Positions 28,870-36,600 of a DNA stretch of 55,645 nt are shown piece after piece. A program made the position numbers and the translations under genes. Source of the stretch: a virus. Position 1 is the first letter of the stretch, and the number at the start of each line of letters is the position of its first letter. Location of the stretch: positions 1 through 55,645 of IMG/VR virus record IMGVR_UViG_3300044647_002519; one strand, given 5' to 3'. The notes under the pieces were generated by a model. It was not told where the DNA came from, did not search any database, and saw nothing but the letters and a program-made list of their open reading frames with translations.

Positions 28870-30048
28870 TTATATAGAATAAACTAGTTCACAAATAGTC
28901 CCTTTTGAAAAAGATTGCAGTTCAAGAACAGCAGATCGTCTATTTCCAATAAACTTATTATGATAATGAAAGTAATCAATTTTGCATAAACTGGGCAGCG
29001 TCTTATGAACAAACCCCACTTCTTCAGATGAAGTTAAATACTCAACTTTTCTGTTTTGATGATAATGACCGGTAAACAAAGTTCTAAATTTAGTGTGGCC
29101 CCACAAATAAGGAAATTCTGTAGCATACACTAGAGGTGTACTTTTTGATCTAACATCACCATGCTCAAAAGCATTGAAATTTTCACCCCATGCATAGGCT
29201 TTTCTTTCAGCGTATTCAACATCCCACTCAATATTCTCACTATGTATTGATTTGGACAAAGCATGTGCCAAATGAAATGATGAAAGCCTATCGTGATTAC
29301 CAGGCAAATAAACCACTTGGAGTTTATCACAGTAGTTAGATAAATTAACAACGGCCCAATGCATACAGTCAAAAGCTTGAACATAAGCATCTGTAGCTGT
29401 CATAGAATTATCCAATGGAGTACCCGATGTTGTTGATCCTCCAAATGTGTCCATATTAATTAAATCACCACCTATTACAAAATACAAAACCTCTATGTGG
29501 TGAGACATAGAGGCTCTTTCTATAAGATCCTGGATTGCTGATTCAAAATCTATATCAATTGTGTTATTCCCGGCTTTACCAAAATGTATATCTTGTAAGG
29601 ATAAAATACCACAAACAACAGGTTTTGTTGTAGGTGATCTTTTAATTGGACTGATATAATTCTTTTTAGGTTGCCAGTTATCTAATAGATTTTTAAAAAG
29701 TTTATGCTCATCTTTTTCTTTGACTTTTGTAATTAATGCCGATACACGCCAGCCCTTCTCCATTTGTTTATTCCAATAAGACGAAAGCTTCCATTCATTG
29801 GTATCAATTTTTAAAATCTTTATAATTTCATCTGCAGACTTTGGTTCATAATTAACAATAGCTTCTATTTTTGCCTCACCTTTGTCTAAATTATAATGAT
29901 TTAAAAGGTCCTTACTATCACCAACTTGTTTTATTCTTTTGGCAATCTTTATGTATTCATCTTCCGAAATCCCCAATTGATTAGCACAATAAGCTGGATT
30001 TTTCTTCCATTTAAAGGATCGTGCCACTCTTTTTTCTAAATTGTTCAT
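28870..30048 (-). CDS. Calcineurin-like metallophosphoesterase with N-terminal helix-turn-helix-like domain, 392 aa
   Basis: All blocks of the metallophosphoesterase family are present in order: D153-x-H155 (SLQDIHFG), GGD at 193-195, GNHD at 250-253, H296 (EHGD) and GHYH at 327-330. The enzyme should bind two metal ions and cleave phosphodiester or phosphomonoester bonds. The N-terminal 120 residues look like one or two helix-turn-helix units (CANQLGISEDEYIKIAKRI; SADEIIKILKID) and an NYEP/WKLSSYWNKQMEKGW segment, suggesting it binds DNA or RNA. It stands alone between a strong terminator upstream and its own stop before a new promoter-like motif. Similar proteins are common in crAss-like and other large phages. 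The substrate is unknown; a DNA-processing nuclease role is possible. Confidence 0.85.
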   Translation of the reverse strand: MNNLEKRVARSFKWKKNPAYCANQLGISEDEYIKIAKRIKQVGDSKDLLNHYNLDKGEAKIEAIVNYEPKSADEIIKILKIDTNEWKLSSYWNKQMEKGWRVSALITKVKEKDEHKLFKNLLDNWQPKKNYISPIKRSPTTKPVVCGILSLQDIHFGKAGNNTIDIDFESAIQDLIERASMSHHIEVLYFVIGGDLINMDTFGGSTTSGTPLDNSMTATDAYVQAFDCMHWAVVNLSNYCDKLQVVYLPGNHDRLSSFHLAHALSKSIHSENIEWDVEYAERKAYAWGENFNAFEHGDVRSKSTPLVYATEFPYLWGHTKFRTLFTGHYHQNRKVEYLTSSEEVGFVHKTLPSLCKIDYFHYHNKFIGNRRSAVLELQSFSKGTICELVYSI

Positions 30049-30062
30049 AAATTCGGTTTAAA

Positions 30063-30082
30063 GTTAAATGTAAATATAAAAT
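30063..30082 (-). promoter_or_regulatory. Candidate phage late promoter before the phosphoesterase gene
   Basis: The plus strand reads GTTAAATGTAAATATAAAAT, a weaker copy of the repeated GTTATANNTATAATATAA-type motif. It lies between the terminator at 30.1 kb and the ATG at 30048, leaving a leader of about 15 nt. A promoter is expected here because the terminator would otherwise leave the gene untranscribed. Confidence 0.4.
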
Positions 30083-30084
30083 AG

Positions 30085-30122
30085 TTTTTAAAAAAAGAGG
30101 CCCTGTGTTTAAACAGGACCTC
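30085..30122 (-). terminator. Rho-independent terminator after the FN3-like protein gene
   Basis: On the minus strand the sequence is GAGG, T, CCTGT, loop, ACAGG, G, CCTC followed by seven T. The stem has one mismatch and the loop is about 6 nt. It lies about 50 nt after the stop of the 187-aa gene and separates the fibre/adhesin block from the phosphoesterase gene. The strong GC stem plus T-run makes it convincing. Confidence 0.85.
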
Positions 30123-30170
30123 CCCCAACATATAGATAGAAAACCAACAAACTATCAAACGTTGTATATC

Positions 30171-30734
30171 TTAAACTAAAGTTTTAATTAAAATTTCAAC
30201 ACTATCACAAGGACTATTCTGGTAAAGAGATACGAGTTTAATCTTGTAATTTGTATTTGGTGTAAGATTCTTCAACTCATATTTTAAAACCGCAGGGGCA
30301 ACTGGAATACTATTTGCCAAAATCCATGGACCAGTACCTGTCAAAGTATTATAATAAATGCTAATACCGGTTGAAAGTGAGGATTCATTATTCCACAAAA
30401 TAGCTGCAGCTGTATTTGTTATATTTTTAGCATACAAATTGTAAGGTGCATGATGCAAATTATCAGCATTACAAGCACCAAAACCATTAACTATCATTAA
30501 AGATAGTTTCTGAAGAATCATGTCATATCTATCCCCAGGGTTAACCTGAAAAATATTATTTCCACTTACAATTCTAAATCCGGTACCACAATAACTTACA
30601 CATTCAGCACAACTAATTTCACTGCATCTTTCATTACCAACAGTGCACTCAGTATAAAAGCAGGGTGTGTGCAAAGCTGTATCGCTGCATCCACAAGATC
30701 CGGAAGGATTACATTTACTACAATTACAAGCCAT
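30171..30734 (-). CDS. Cys-rich virion protein with C-terminal fibronectin-type-III-like domain, 187 aa
   Basis: The first 53 residues contain about a dozen cysteines in CxC, CxxC and CxxxC spacings (NCSKCNPSGSCGCSD; CSEISCAECVSYC). This could bind metal or be stabilised by disulfides. Residues about 95-187 look like a fibronectin type III domain: APYNLYAKNITNTAAAILW with the core Trp, a middle strand ISIYYNTLTG, and the hallmark LKNLTPNTNYKIKLVSL near the end. Such domains on phage particles usually mediate carbohydrate or surface binding. The gene begins 11 nt after the 508-aa gene and ends before a terminator. An accessory adhesin or fibre tip role is likely. Confidence 0.7.
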   Translation of the reverse strand: MACNCSKCNPSGSCGCSDTALHTPCFYTECTVGNERCSEISCAECVSYCGTGFRIVSGNNIFQVNPGDRYDMILQKLSLMIVNGFGACNADNLHHAPYNLYAKNITNTAAAILWNNESSLSTGISIYYNTLTGTGPWILANSIPVAPAVLKYELKNLTPNTNYKIKLVSLYQNSPCDSVEILIKTLV

Positions 30735-30745
30735 ATATTTTTAGT

Positions 30746-32272
30746 TTAAGGTTGAAGCTCTTGACAAGCAGCTTGACAGGCACTTAAAGTTGTATATTGA
30801 CCTCCAGATCCTTGAACTAAAACACAATTCCCACTAACACAATTGTAAGATGTAGTGCCACTTAAAATAACTGAATTTATAGGACAAGTTATAGTTGATG
30901 GGCCATACGTAAGTGTAGTAATTACATTGTAGGTTCTACCCACTATACCACCACTAAATGCGTAAGTAATTGATGAAGATTGATTAGTCAAAGTAACACT
31001 TCCGATAGGTAATCCAGTAGTTGTGTCAATAGCTACAAGCGTATAAATAGCGGATGTACCCAAAGTGTTGGTAATCTGAATGTTAATTAAATTATTTGCC
31101 GATGTAACAGTTTTAGTTGGGCATGTCAAATTAATAGGTATAATTATATTTCTTGTTTCAGAACATGTGCTAGATCCATCTGACATACAAAATGGAATAG
31201 AAAGTGTAATAGATTGATTAGTGTTCAATCCAGCTAAAGAAATATTTGCTGTATTTGAAGTAGCAACCAAACTAGAAATATTAATGTTTTGAGTTATTGA
31301 TGTACCATAATAGTCAGTAAGTGTAACTACAGTATGGCCATTACAATCAGTGTAACCAACTGGAATAGTAGAAGCACTAAAGTTAAGAACTAAATTTGTT
31401 GGCCCAGGATTTGCCCCAGTAGGTTGGTACGATACTTCAAAATTAACATTTGAACATCCAGTACCGCAGCAATTTTCTTTCACACTTAACAAAGCAGCAT
31501 ATAAATCACAAAGAACAAGCCATTGATTAATGTTTGATTCTGCCAAACTTGAAGGAGAAGATACCCATCCTGGAACTGAAGAATATGTTCCAAGTCCACT
31601 CAAACGACTTGTATTTCCAAATATACATTGTGCGGATATAGCAGAATTTATTAAAGAAATAGTCCCTACAGAATTTTTGAAATTACAAAAATCATATTCA
31701 AGCGCTAAGAGTAGTTCTGATACAGGAACTAAAGTTGAAGGAAACAAGCAATTTGACATTACAGATTGCTCTGGGGTAACAGATTCTCCACAAGGAAGCA
31801 CACATGCTTCTAAAATAGCAACTCGAGCTGTAAGAGCTGTAAGAGCTGTTTGTATTGTGGCTATACTTGTAAGTATATCACAAACTTTTGTACCTAATAG
31901 AACAGCAAAATCCCTAATAGGAATGCATGATGGGTTAGGTTGAGGATTTTGTAAACAAGTTGGAACTGTTATACACGCTATTGGTGTGGGAGGTGTAATG
32001 TCACATAGATAAGTGATAATTGCTTGCAAAACACCATTTAAAGTGAGTGGTGTATTTGAAGGTAAACAATCTAAAGTTAAACCAGATAGATCGGGATTAC
32101 ACTGACAAGACGCATCAATAATTTCACAAAGCTCTGTGGCTAATTTAGCAATAACGTCACTTACAGTATCTCCGGTGCATAAGTTAATGCACGGAATGTC
32201 CGGGCCCTGCCAAATTACACAATTTGATGAAATTGGAGTGCAGGGCCCTTGACTCTGATTTACAGGTATCAT
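30746..32272 (-). CDS. Cys-rich modular structural/adhesin protein, 508 aa
   Basis: The N-terminal 160 residues are helical and Cys-rich, starting with CVIWQGPDIPCINLCTGD and repeated xLCxI segments (ATELCEI, ITYLCDI, GTKVCDI). I recognise this pattern from fibre-associated proteins of crAss-like phages. Residues about 270-470 are beta-rich and Thr/Ser/Asn-rich, with Ig-like strands (VNFEVSYQPTGANPG, then NLINIQITNTLGTSAIYTL), and a final Cys-rich tail (CVSGNCVLVQGSGGQYTTL...CQAACQ). It is the first gene after a strong terminator and has its own promoter-like inverted repeat. It likely forms part of a fibre or a receptor-binding appendage. Confidence 0.65.
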   Translation of the reverse strand: MIPVNQSQGPCTPISSNCVIWQGPDIPCINLCTGDTVSDVIAKLATELCEIIDASCQCNPDLSGLTLDCLPSNTPLTLNGVLQAIITYLCDITPPTPIACITVPTCLQNPQPNPSCIPIRDFAVLLGTKVCDILTSIATIQTALTALTARVAILEACVLPCGESVTPEQSVMSNCLFPSTLVPVSELLLALEYDFCNFKNSVGTISLINSAISAQCIFGNTSRLSGLGTYSSVPGWVSSPSSLAESNINQWLVLCDLYAALLSVKENCCGTGCSNVNFEVSYQPTGANPGPTNLVLNFSASTIPVGYTDCNGHTVVTLTDYYGTSITQNINISSLVATSNTANISLAGLNTNQSITLSIPFCMSDGSSTCSETRNIIIPINLTCPTKTVTSANNLINIQITNTLGTSAIYTLVAIDTTTGLPIGSVTLTNQSSSITYAFSGGIVGRTYNVITTLTYGPSTITCPINSVILSGTTSYNCVSGNCVLVQGSGGQYTTLSACQAACQELQP

Positions 32273-32296
32273 AAATTCTTAATTTTATTGAACAGG

Positions 32297-32318
32297 TTGT
32301 ATATACTATAATATACAA
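32297..32318 (-). promoter_or_regulatory. Candidate phage late promoter; perfect 8-bp inverted repeat
   Basis: The arms TTGTATAT (32297-32304) and ATATACAA (32311-32318) flank ACTATA, giving a perfect inverted repeat that contains the TATAATATA core shared with other spacers. It lies about 25-46 nt upstream of the ATG at 32272, just after a terminator stem. The position fits a promoter; the symmetry also allows a dimeric regulator site. Confidence 0.5.
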
Positions 32319-32322
32319 AATG

Positions 32323-32355
32323 TTTACCGCCCAAACAAGTATTTTGGGCGGTAAA
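32323..32355. terminator. Hairpin terminator with 13-bp perfect stem
   Basis: TTTACCGCCCAAA and TTTGGGCGGTAAA pair perfectly around a 7-nt loop. The stem core is GC-rich. It follows the 98-aa gene by about 27 nt. On the minus strand it is followed by CATTTTG, so the T-run is poor, and termination may rely mainly on the stem. Its A/T ends could also make it act in both directions. Confidence 0.75.
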
Positions 32356-32382
32356 ATAAAATTAAAAATGATTGTTTTAAAA

Positions 32383-32679
32383 CTAAATGTTAGTTGCAGG
32401 ATCTTTTGCAGTAATTTTCCCATCCTCCAAAGAAACATTTACTTCTCCATATTTTTCTTGGAGTCTGGCAACTAAAATTTCATAAAGACTTTTTGCTTCA
32501 GTCAATCTAGAAATTGCTTCTTGCTTGCTTAACTCAATAGTAGCAAAAGTAACAAGGTGATTCTGATAAACAGTGCTGGTACTTTTAAGTTCCTCTAGTT
32601 CTTCTGGAGTAAGCTTTTTAGCTTCAACATCTTCAAAATAAACAGTTTCAGCTGATTTTAGGTTTGGTTTTTTAGCCAT
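32383..32679 (-). CDS. Small coiled-coil phage protein of unknown function, 98 aa
   Basis: The product is a short helical protein. TPEELEELKSTSTVYQNHL leads into a long helix (TIELSKQEAISRLTEAKSL) and a final YGEVNVSLEDGKIT strand pair. The pattern (ELxxL, YG...vsLedGkI) is seen in many large tailed phages, where the role is not established. It lies 11 nt after the 148-aa gene and is the last gene before a strong terminator. Confidence 0.6.
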   Translation of the reverse strand: MAKKPNLKSAETVYFEDVEAKKLTPEELEELKSTSTVYQNHLVTFATIELSKQEAISRLTEAKSLYEILVARLQEKYGEVNVSLEDGKITAKDPATNI

Positions 32680-32690
32680 GGTTTTGTGGT

Positions 32691-33137
32691 TTAAGGTGAA
32701 ATAATTAAAAATACTGTTCTATAGTTAAAATCTGTTTCAAGATCTTTAAATTCTTCAATGCTAAATGGGTAATGCTCAATTTCTTTTTCAACCTGTACTA
32801 TATCACTCCACTCTTTAATAAATTTAATATAATTGGGATTTTCAACTTGTTTTTCAAGCCCAGTGGTTTCATCTATTTCAATAAGCGTTTGTTCTATATT
32901 AACATATCCGGTATCACTTACTACACCATATTGCTTAATAAGTTCAACCCGCATATCTTCTGTTGTGCTATAAACTTCCAAAGCAATTTTTGCCACAGAT
33001 GACATATGAAACTTAAGTACAAAAGGAATCTTTTCTTGAAGCAGTCCCTTAGTAGCTAAGGCGGTATCACCATTAAGTTCTAAATGCAGATCTCGTAACT
33101 GTAAAACATTAAGTTTGGTTTTTTTTGTGCTAATCAT
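32691..33137 (-). CDS. Phage protein of unknown function, 148 aa
   Basis: A mixed alpha/beta product with LQEKIPFVLKFHMSSVAKI, a helix with KQYGVVSDTGYVNIEQT, and a C-terminal acidic helix (DIVQVEKEIEHYPFSIEEF). I do not recognise a domain. It has its own host-like promoter upstream and forms a pair with the 98-aa gene. Placement inside the fibre block suggests a fibre assembly factor, but this is inference. Confidence 0.58.
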   Translation of the reverse strand: MISTKKTKLNVLQLRDLHLELNGDTALATKGLLQEKIPFVLKFHMSSVAKIALEVYSTTEDMRVELIKQYGVVSDTGYVNIEQTLIEIDETTGLEKQVENPNYIKFIKEWSDIVQVEKEIEHYPFSIEEFKDLETDFNYRTVFLIISP

Positions 33138-33159
33138 AAATATGTATGTTTAAACTACA

Positions 33160-33191
33160 CAAAGATAGTTATCATCTGCACTTTATACAAC
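33160..33191 (-). promoter_or_regulatory. Bacteroidota-type promoter (GTTG, 20 nt, TATCTTTG)
   Basis: On the minus strand GTTG (33191-33188), 20 nt, then TATCTTTG (33167-33160) match the Bacteroidota housekeeping consensus TTTG, 19-21 nt, TAnnTTTG. The predicted start site is near 33153, about 15 nt before the ATG at 33137. This is the best host-type promoter in the window and overlaps the end of the 119-aa gene. Confidence 0.55.
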
Positions 33192-33550
33192 TATTTACTT
33201 TGACTTTTAGATTTTTTGGTTGCAAGTTTTTCCTCTGGAATTTCAACAATCTCAAAACTAGATTCCGGATATAGTTCTTGAAGTTTAATCACAACCTGTT
33301 CTGAAACATACAAAAGATATTTATTAACTATACCTTCAGCAGTATTGGTTGTTTCGTCTGAAACAGAAATATAAACTGGAATGCAGGCAAGATGATATGT
33401 ACCTTCTAAGTACGCTTCTTTAGAAGGGTACATAAAACAGTCTACAGGAATTGTAATTCCGTCTGCTGCAAGACGTGGTACCAAACGAAAATAAGGATTT
33501 TGATAAGTCCCATAGTTGTAAACAATAGGTGATGTTGCTTGAATGGCCAT
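33191..33550 (-). CDS. Phage protein of unknown function, 119 aa
   Basis: I chose the ATG at 33550 (MAIQATSPIVYNYGTYQNP). An in-frame ATG at 33589 would add 13 residues (MKYLKLINLKFKI) that look like translated AT-rich leader. The protein has Tyr-rich strands, YPSKEAYLEGTYHLACIPVYISV, and a helix (NKYLLYVSEQVVIKLQELYP), ending in a Lys/Ser tail. It is a neighbour of the long fibre gene and may be a fibre-associated structural or chaperone protein. No motif gives a function. Confidence 0.6.
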   Translation of the reverse strand: MAIQATSPIVYNYGTYQNPYFRLVPRLAADGITIPVDCFMYPSKEAYLEGTYHLACIPVYISVSDETTNTAEGIVNKYLLYVSEQVVIKLQELYPESSFEIVEIPEEKLATKKSKSQSK

Positions 33551-33651
33551 AATTTTAAATTTAAGATTTATAAGTTTTAAGTATTTCAAAAGATTTAATT
33601 ACAATAAAAATATTAATTTGGTAAAGACAATTCAACGATCACCCACTAAAG

Positions 33652-36600
33652 TTACGGAACATACGGTGTATAGCAAGGAACTAAAACAATAACTCCATCA
33701 AGTTTAATTTCCATCCAATAATCAGGTGTACCTAATACATTACTATCTTGAGTAATTCCAATTACTTTATTTATAGTATTACCCCCACTTGAAGTGTAAT
33801 CAAGTGGTGAGTTACTACTTTGTGTAGAATCAATATTAAGATATTTACTACTTCCTGGATCTGTTGATAAATGTATCCAGTGTGCAGGATCAACATGAAA
33901 ACCTACTCCGTTAGCATCTGCGCGCATTCTTCTTGTACCGCCGGTTGCAAGTGCAATAGCATCTGTGGCAGGAAAGTAAATGCCTGTGTTAGTATCACTG
34001 CTGTTCAGACCTGCAGAAATAGAAGGTAAAGAAGCTGTACCAGCACCTACTCTGAGTTGACCATCATCCATAATTTCAAGCGCCCCAGTACCTGAAGAGT
34101 TTTCTACTCTCAGGGCTGTTGTTCCGGATGTTGCTCCACTGCCTTTTACTTGCAGACGAGCAGATGGAGATGATGCCGTGGATACACCTATGCCTACATT
34201 ACCATTGCTTTGTGCTAAAAAAATATGACATTGATTATTAACTTGTAAAAAATTATTAGATCCCCCAGCATCTGATTCTCTTTGATTAAAGATAAATGTT
34301 CCCCTTGTTGTGGCATTAGGTCCCACACTCATAAAATATGCGCCAACAGCAGCTTCATAAGACATTGTTGCCCCAGAGGCTGTTATAGCACTAGCAGCAC
34401 TACTTGTTCTAATCGCACCTACTACATCCAATTTTTCTGTTGGTGAAGTCGTAGCAATACCAACATTACCCGCAAAATAATTTTTGTCTGACCCGGCTTG
34501 ATATAATCCAAAAGCAGCATTGGTTTGTGTTCCTGCTGTTAAAGAATCAATATAAACACCATAAGTATTTGTAATAGTTCCAACACTGTTAATAAGAGGT
34601 TGAAGTTTTAATCCGTATAAGTTTGTTATTGTTTTATTACCAGTCTGAGAAAAAATTTCAACCTCTAAAGCAATTGCATCAGTTACATTACCACTGCCCT
34701 CTATATTAACACCACCAGTAAAACCAGTTACTTTATTGGCTGCACCACTATTTCCAGTTCTTCCAGAAGCATAAAATCCTCTTAATACATTTGAAGTACT
34801 TGTATTTCTACAGGTAACAATAGTGTTTATAGCTCTATGATTTGTATAAGGTTGGCTTCCATCTAAATATATTTCACCACTTAAAAATCCAGTTGTATTT
34901 GATACTGATGTAGTATTATTTGTATATGTTACTATGCCATCAGCCGATGCTTCTAACAAAAAACGTCTTTGGTTTGAAGTAAATGTAAAATCTTCTCCTA
35001 CATAAGCTATATTATTGGTTCTAAATGTTCCACTAACATCTAAAGTATAAGTAGGGGATGATGTTCCAATGCCCACCCTAGCACTGCTGTCAATTCTCAT
35101 TACCTCTACACCACCTTCTGAAAATGCAATGGTATCTGCTGCTGGAAAAAAAATACCCGTGTCTAGGTCAAAGCCACTAAGACCTGGTGAAATAGCAGGT
35201 AACAACGCTGTTCCTGCAAGTGTTCTAAGTCTTCCGTCACCAGTTAATCTTAATACTTCTGTAGTTCCACCATAAAAACTAAATATGTCACTTGAAACAT
35301 TACCCGGAACACTTAACCAAAATGTTGATGTATTTATACCCAACGCATAGTCCATTGCTGAACCAGTTAGCGAAGGATATAATACAATTTTGGTACCGAC
35401 ACTTCTTGTAGTAAACGCAGGAGCAGCAACACCGTTAGTGTTAAAGTCTATTCTATTACCAGTAGCACCATTAAGATAAATCTGACCACCTCCTGTGATT
35501 GCGTTATTTGCCTTAGTAGAAATAATCTGTGCTCCTTGGTCAATAGCAATTGTACCGGAAGTTGTGATTGTACCTCCGGTAAGTCCTGTACCTGCTGTAA
35601 TGCTAGTAACAGTTCCACCCCCACCACCTCCGCTACCCAGTGGTCCAACAGTAGCGCCATTAATTCTTACAAACAGTCCTGCAGTAGTAGTCCACATATC
35701 ACCGTTTGTAGGTGAAGTTGGTGCGGTTCCATGAGGAAGTCTGATCGAGGCTAAACTGTTTGCAGCTGTAGGAGCAATAATGGTTCCTACAGGGGCAAAT
35801 TCACCAGAAAAATTAAGAGTTGCAAGTGATTTGTAACTAAGAGTTCGTCCTGCAAGACCCGATGTAGCACCAAAGAATGTAAACCCACTTGCGTTAAAAA
35901 GTAAATAAGATGACGTATCTGCATTAGGTGCTATATATGTAGCACCAGTTACAGTGTGCCTTACATTATATCCTATACCACTATAACTACCACCTGAATA
36001 TCCGGCTACTAAACCACGGCCTTCACTACCTCCAGAACCTAAGTTTACATTATATGCACCTGTAGCATCTGCATAATTATTTGCCGTAATTGTACCAGCA
36101 CTAAAATTACCAGAACCATCACGTCTTACAATGGTGTTATTTGTATTAGTAGTTGCTGAAGCAACTCCATTGAGCAACGCAGCATTTAGATTAGCTACTT
36201 CAGTAGTGGAAGTTATAGTCAATGGTGCTGTACCTGTAGCAACAGTTGATGTTAAAGTAGTTGCTGAAACAGTATTAGGAAACAATGCCGCACCAAACTC
36301 TGTTGTAGTATAAAGGTTTCTTCTTCCAGCTGGATAACCACCCCACCACTGCATTCTAAAAAGCGCAATGTTGTTGCTTGGATAAGCAACATTCCATGTA
36401 GGAATAAACAAAACATAAACTTCATTATAGTGAGTTCCTAATGTTCCTGCCGGATGCCATGGTATTTCAGTTGCAAAAGGTAAGAAAATATGACCCGGCC
36501 AAGAATTAATTGTTACAGTAGAATTAGTATGAGCTACCCAAGAACCGCTATCATGCTTCTTAAAAATCTGTACTTGCGAATTATGCCCCTGACTAGACCA

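Noticed and set aside
31530-31943. A 137-codon plus-strand frame opposite the 508-aa protein gene
   Set aside because: Antisense to a clear Cys-rich protein gene, with no start signals and a low-complexity product.
32184-32438. An 84-codon minus-strand frame covering the 32.3 kb spacer
   Set aside because: It runs through the perfect terminator stem and promoter-like site, in a different frame from both neighbours; the product has no recognised feature.
33551-33589. Upstream in-frame start that would extend the 119-aa protein by 13 residues
   Set aside because: The extra residues translate an AT-rich leader, and the ATG at 33550 gives an N-terminus (MAIQATSP) that looks like a normal protein start.
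35570-35640. Possible CRISPR-like or tandem repeats in the fibre genes
   Set aside because: The repeats are imperfect, vary in spacing and lie within a Gly/Thr-rich coding sequence; they are fibre modules, with no unique spacers.
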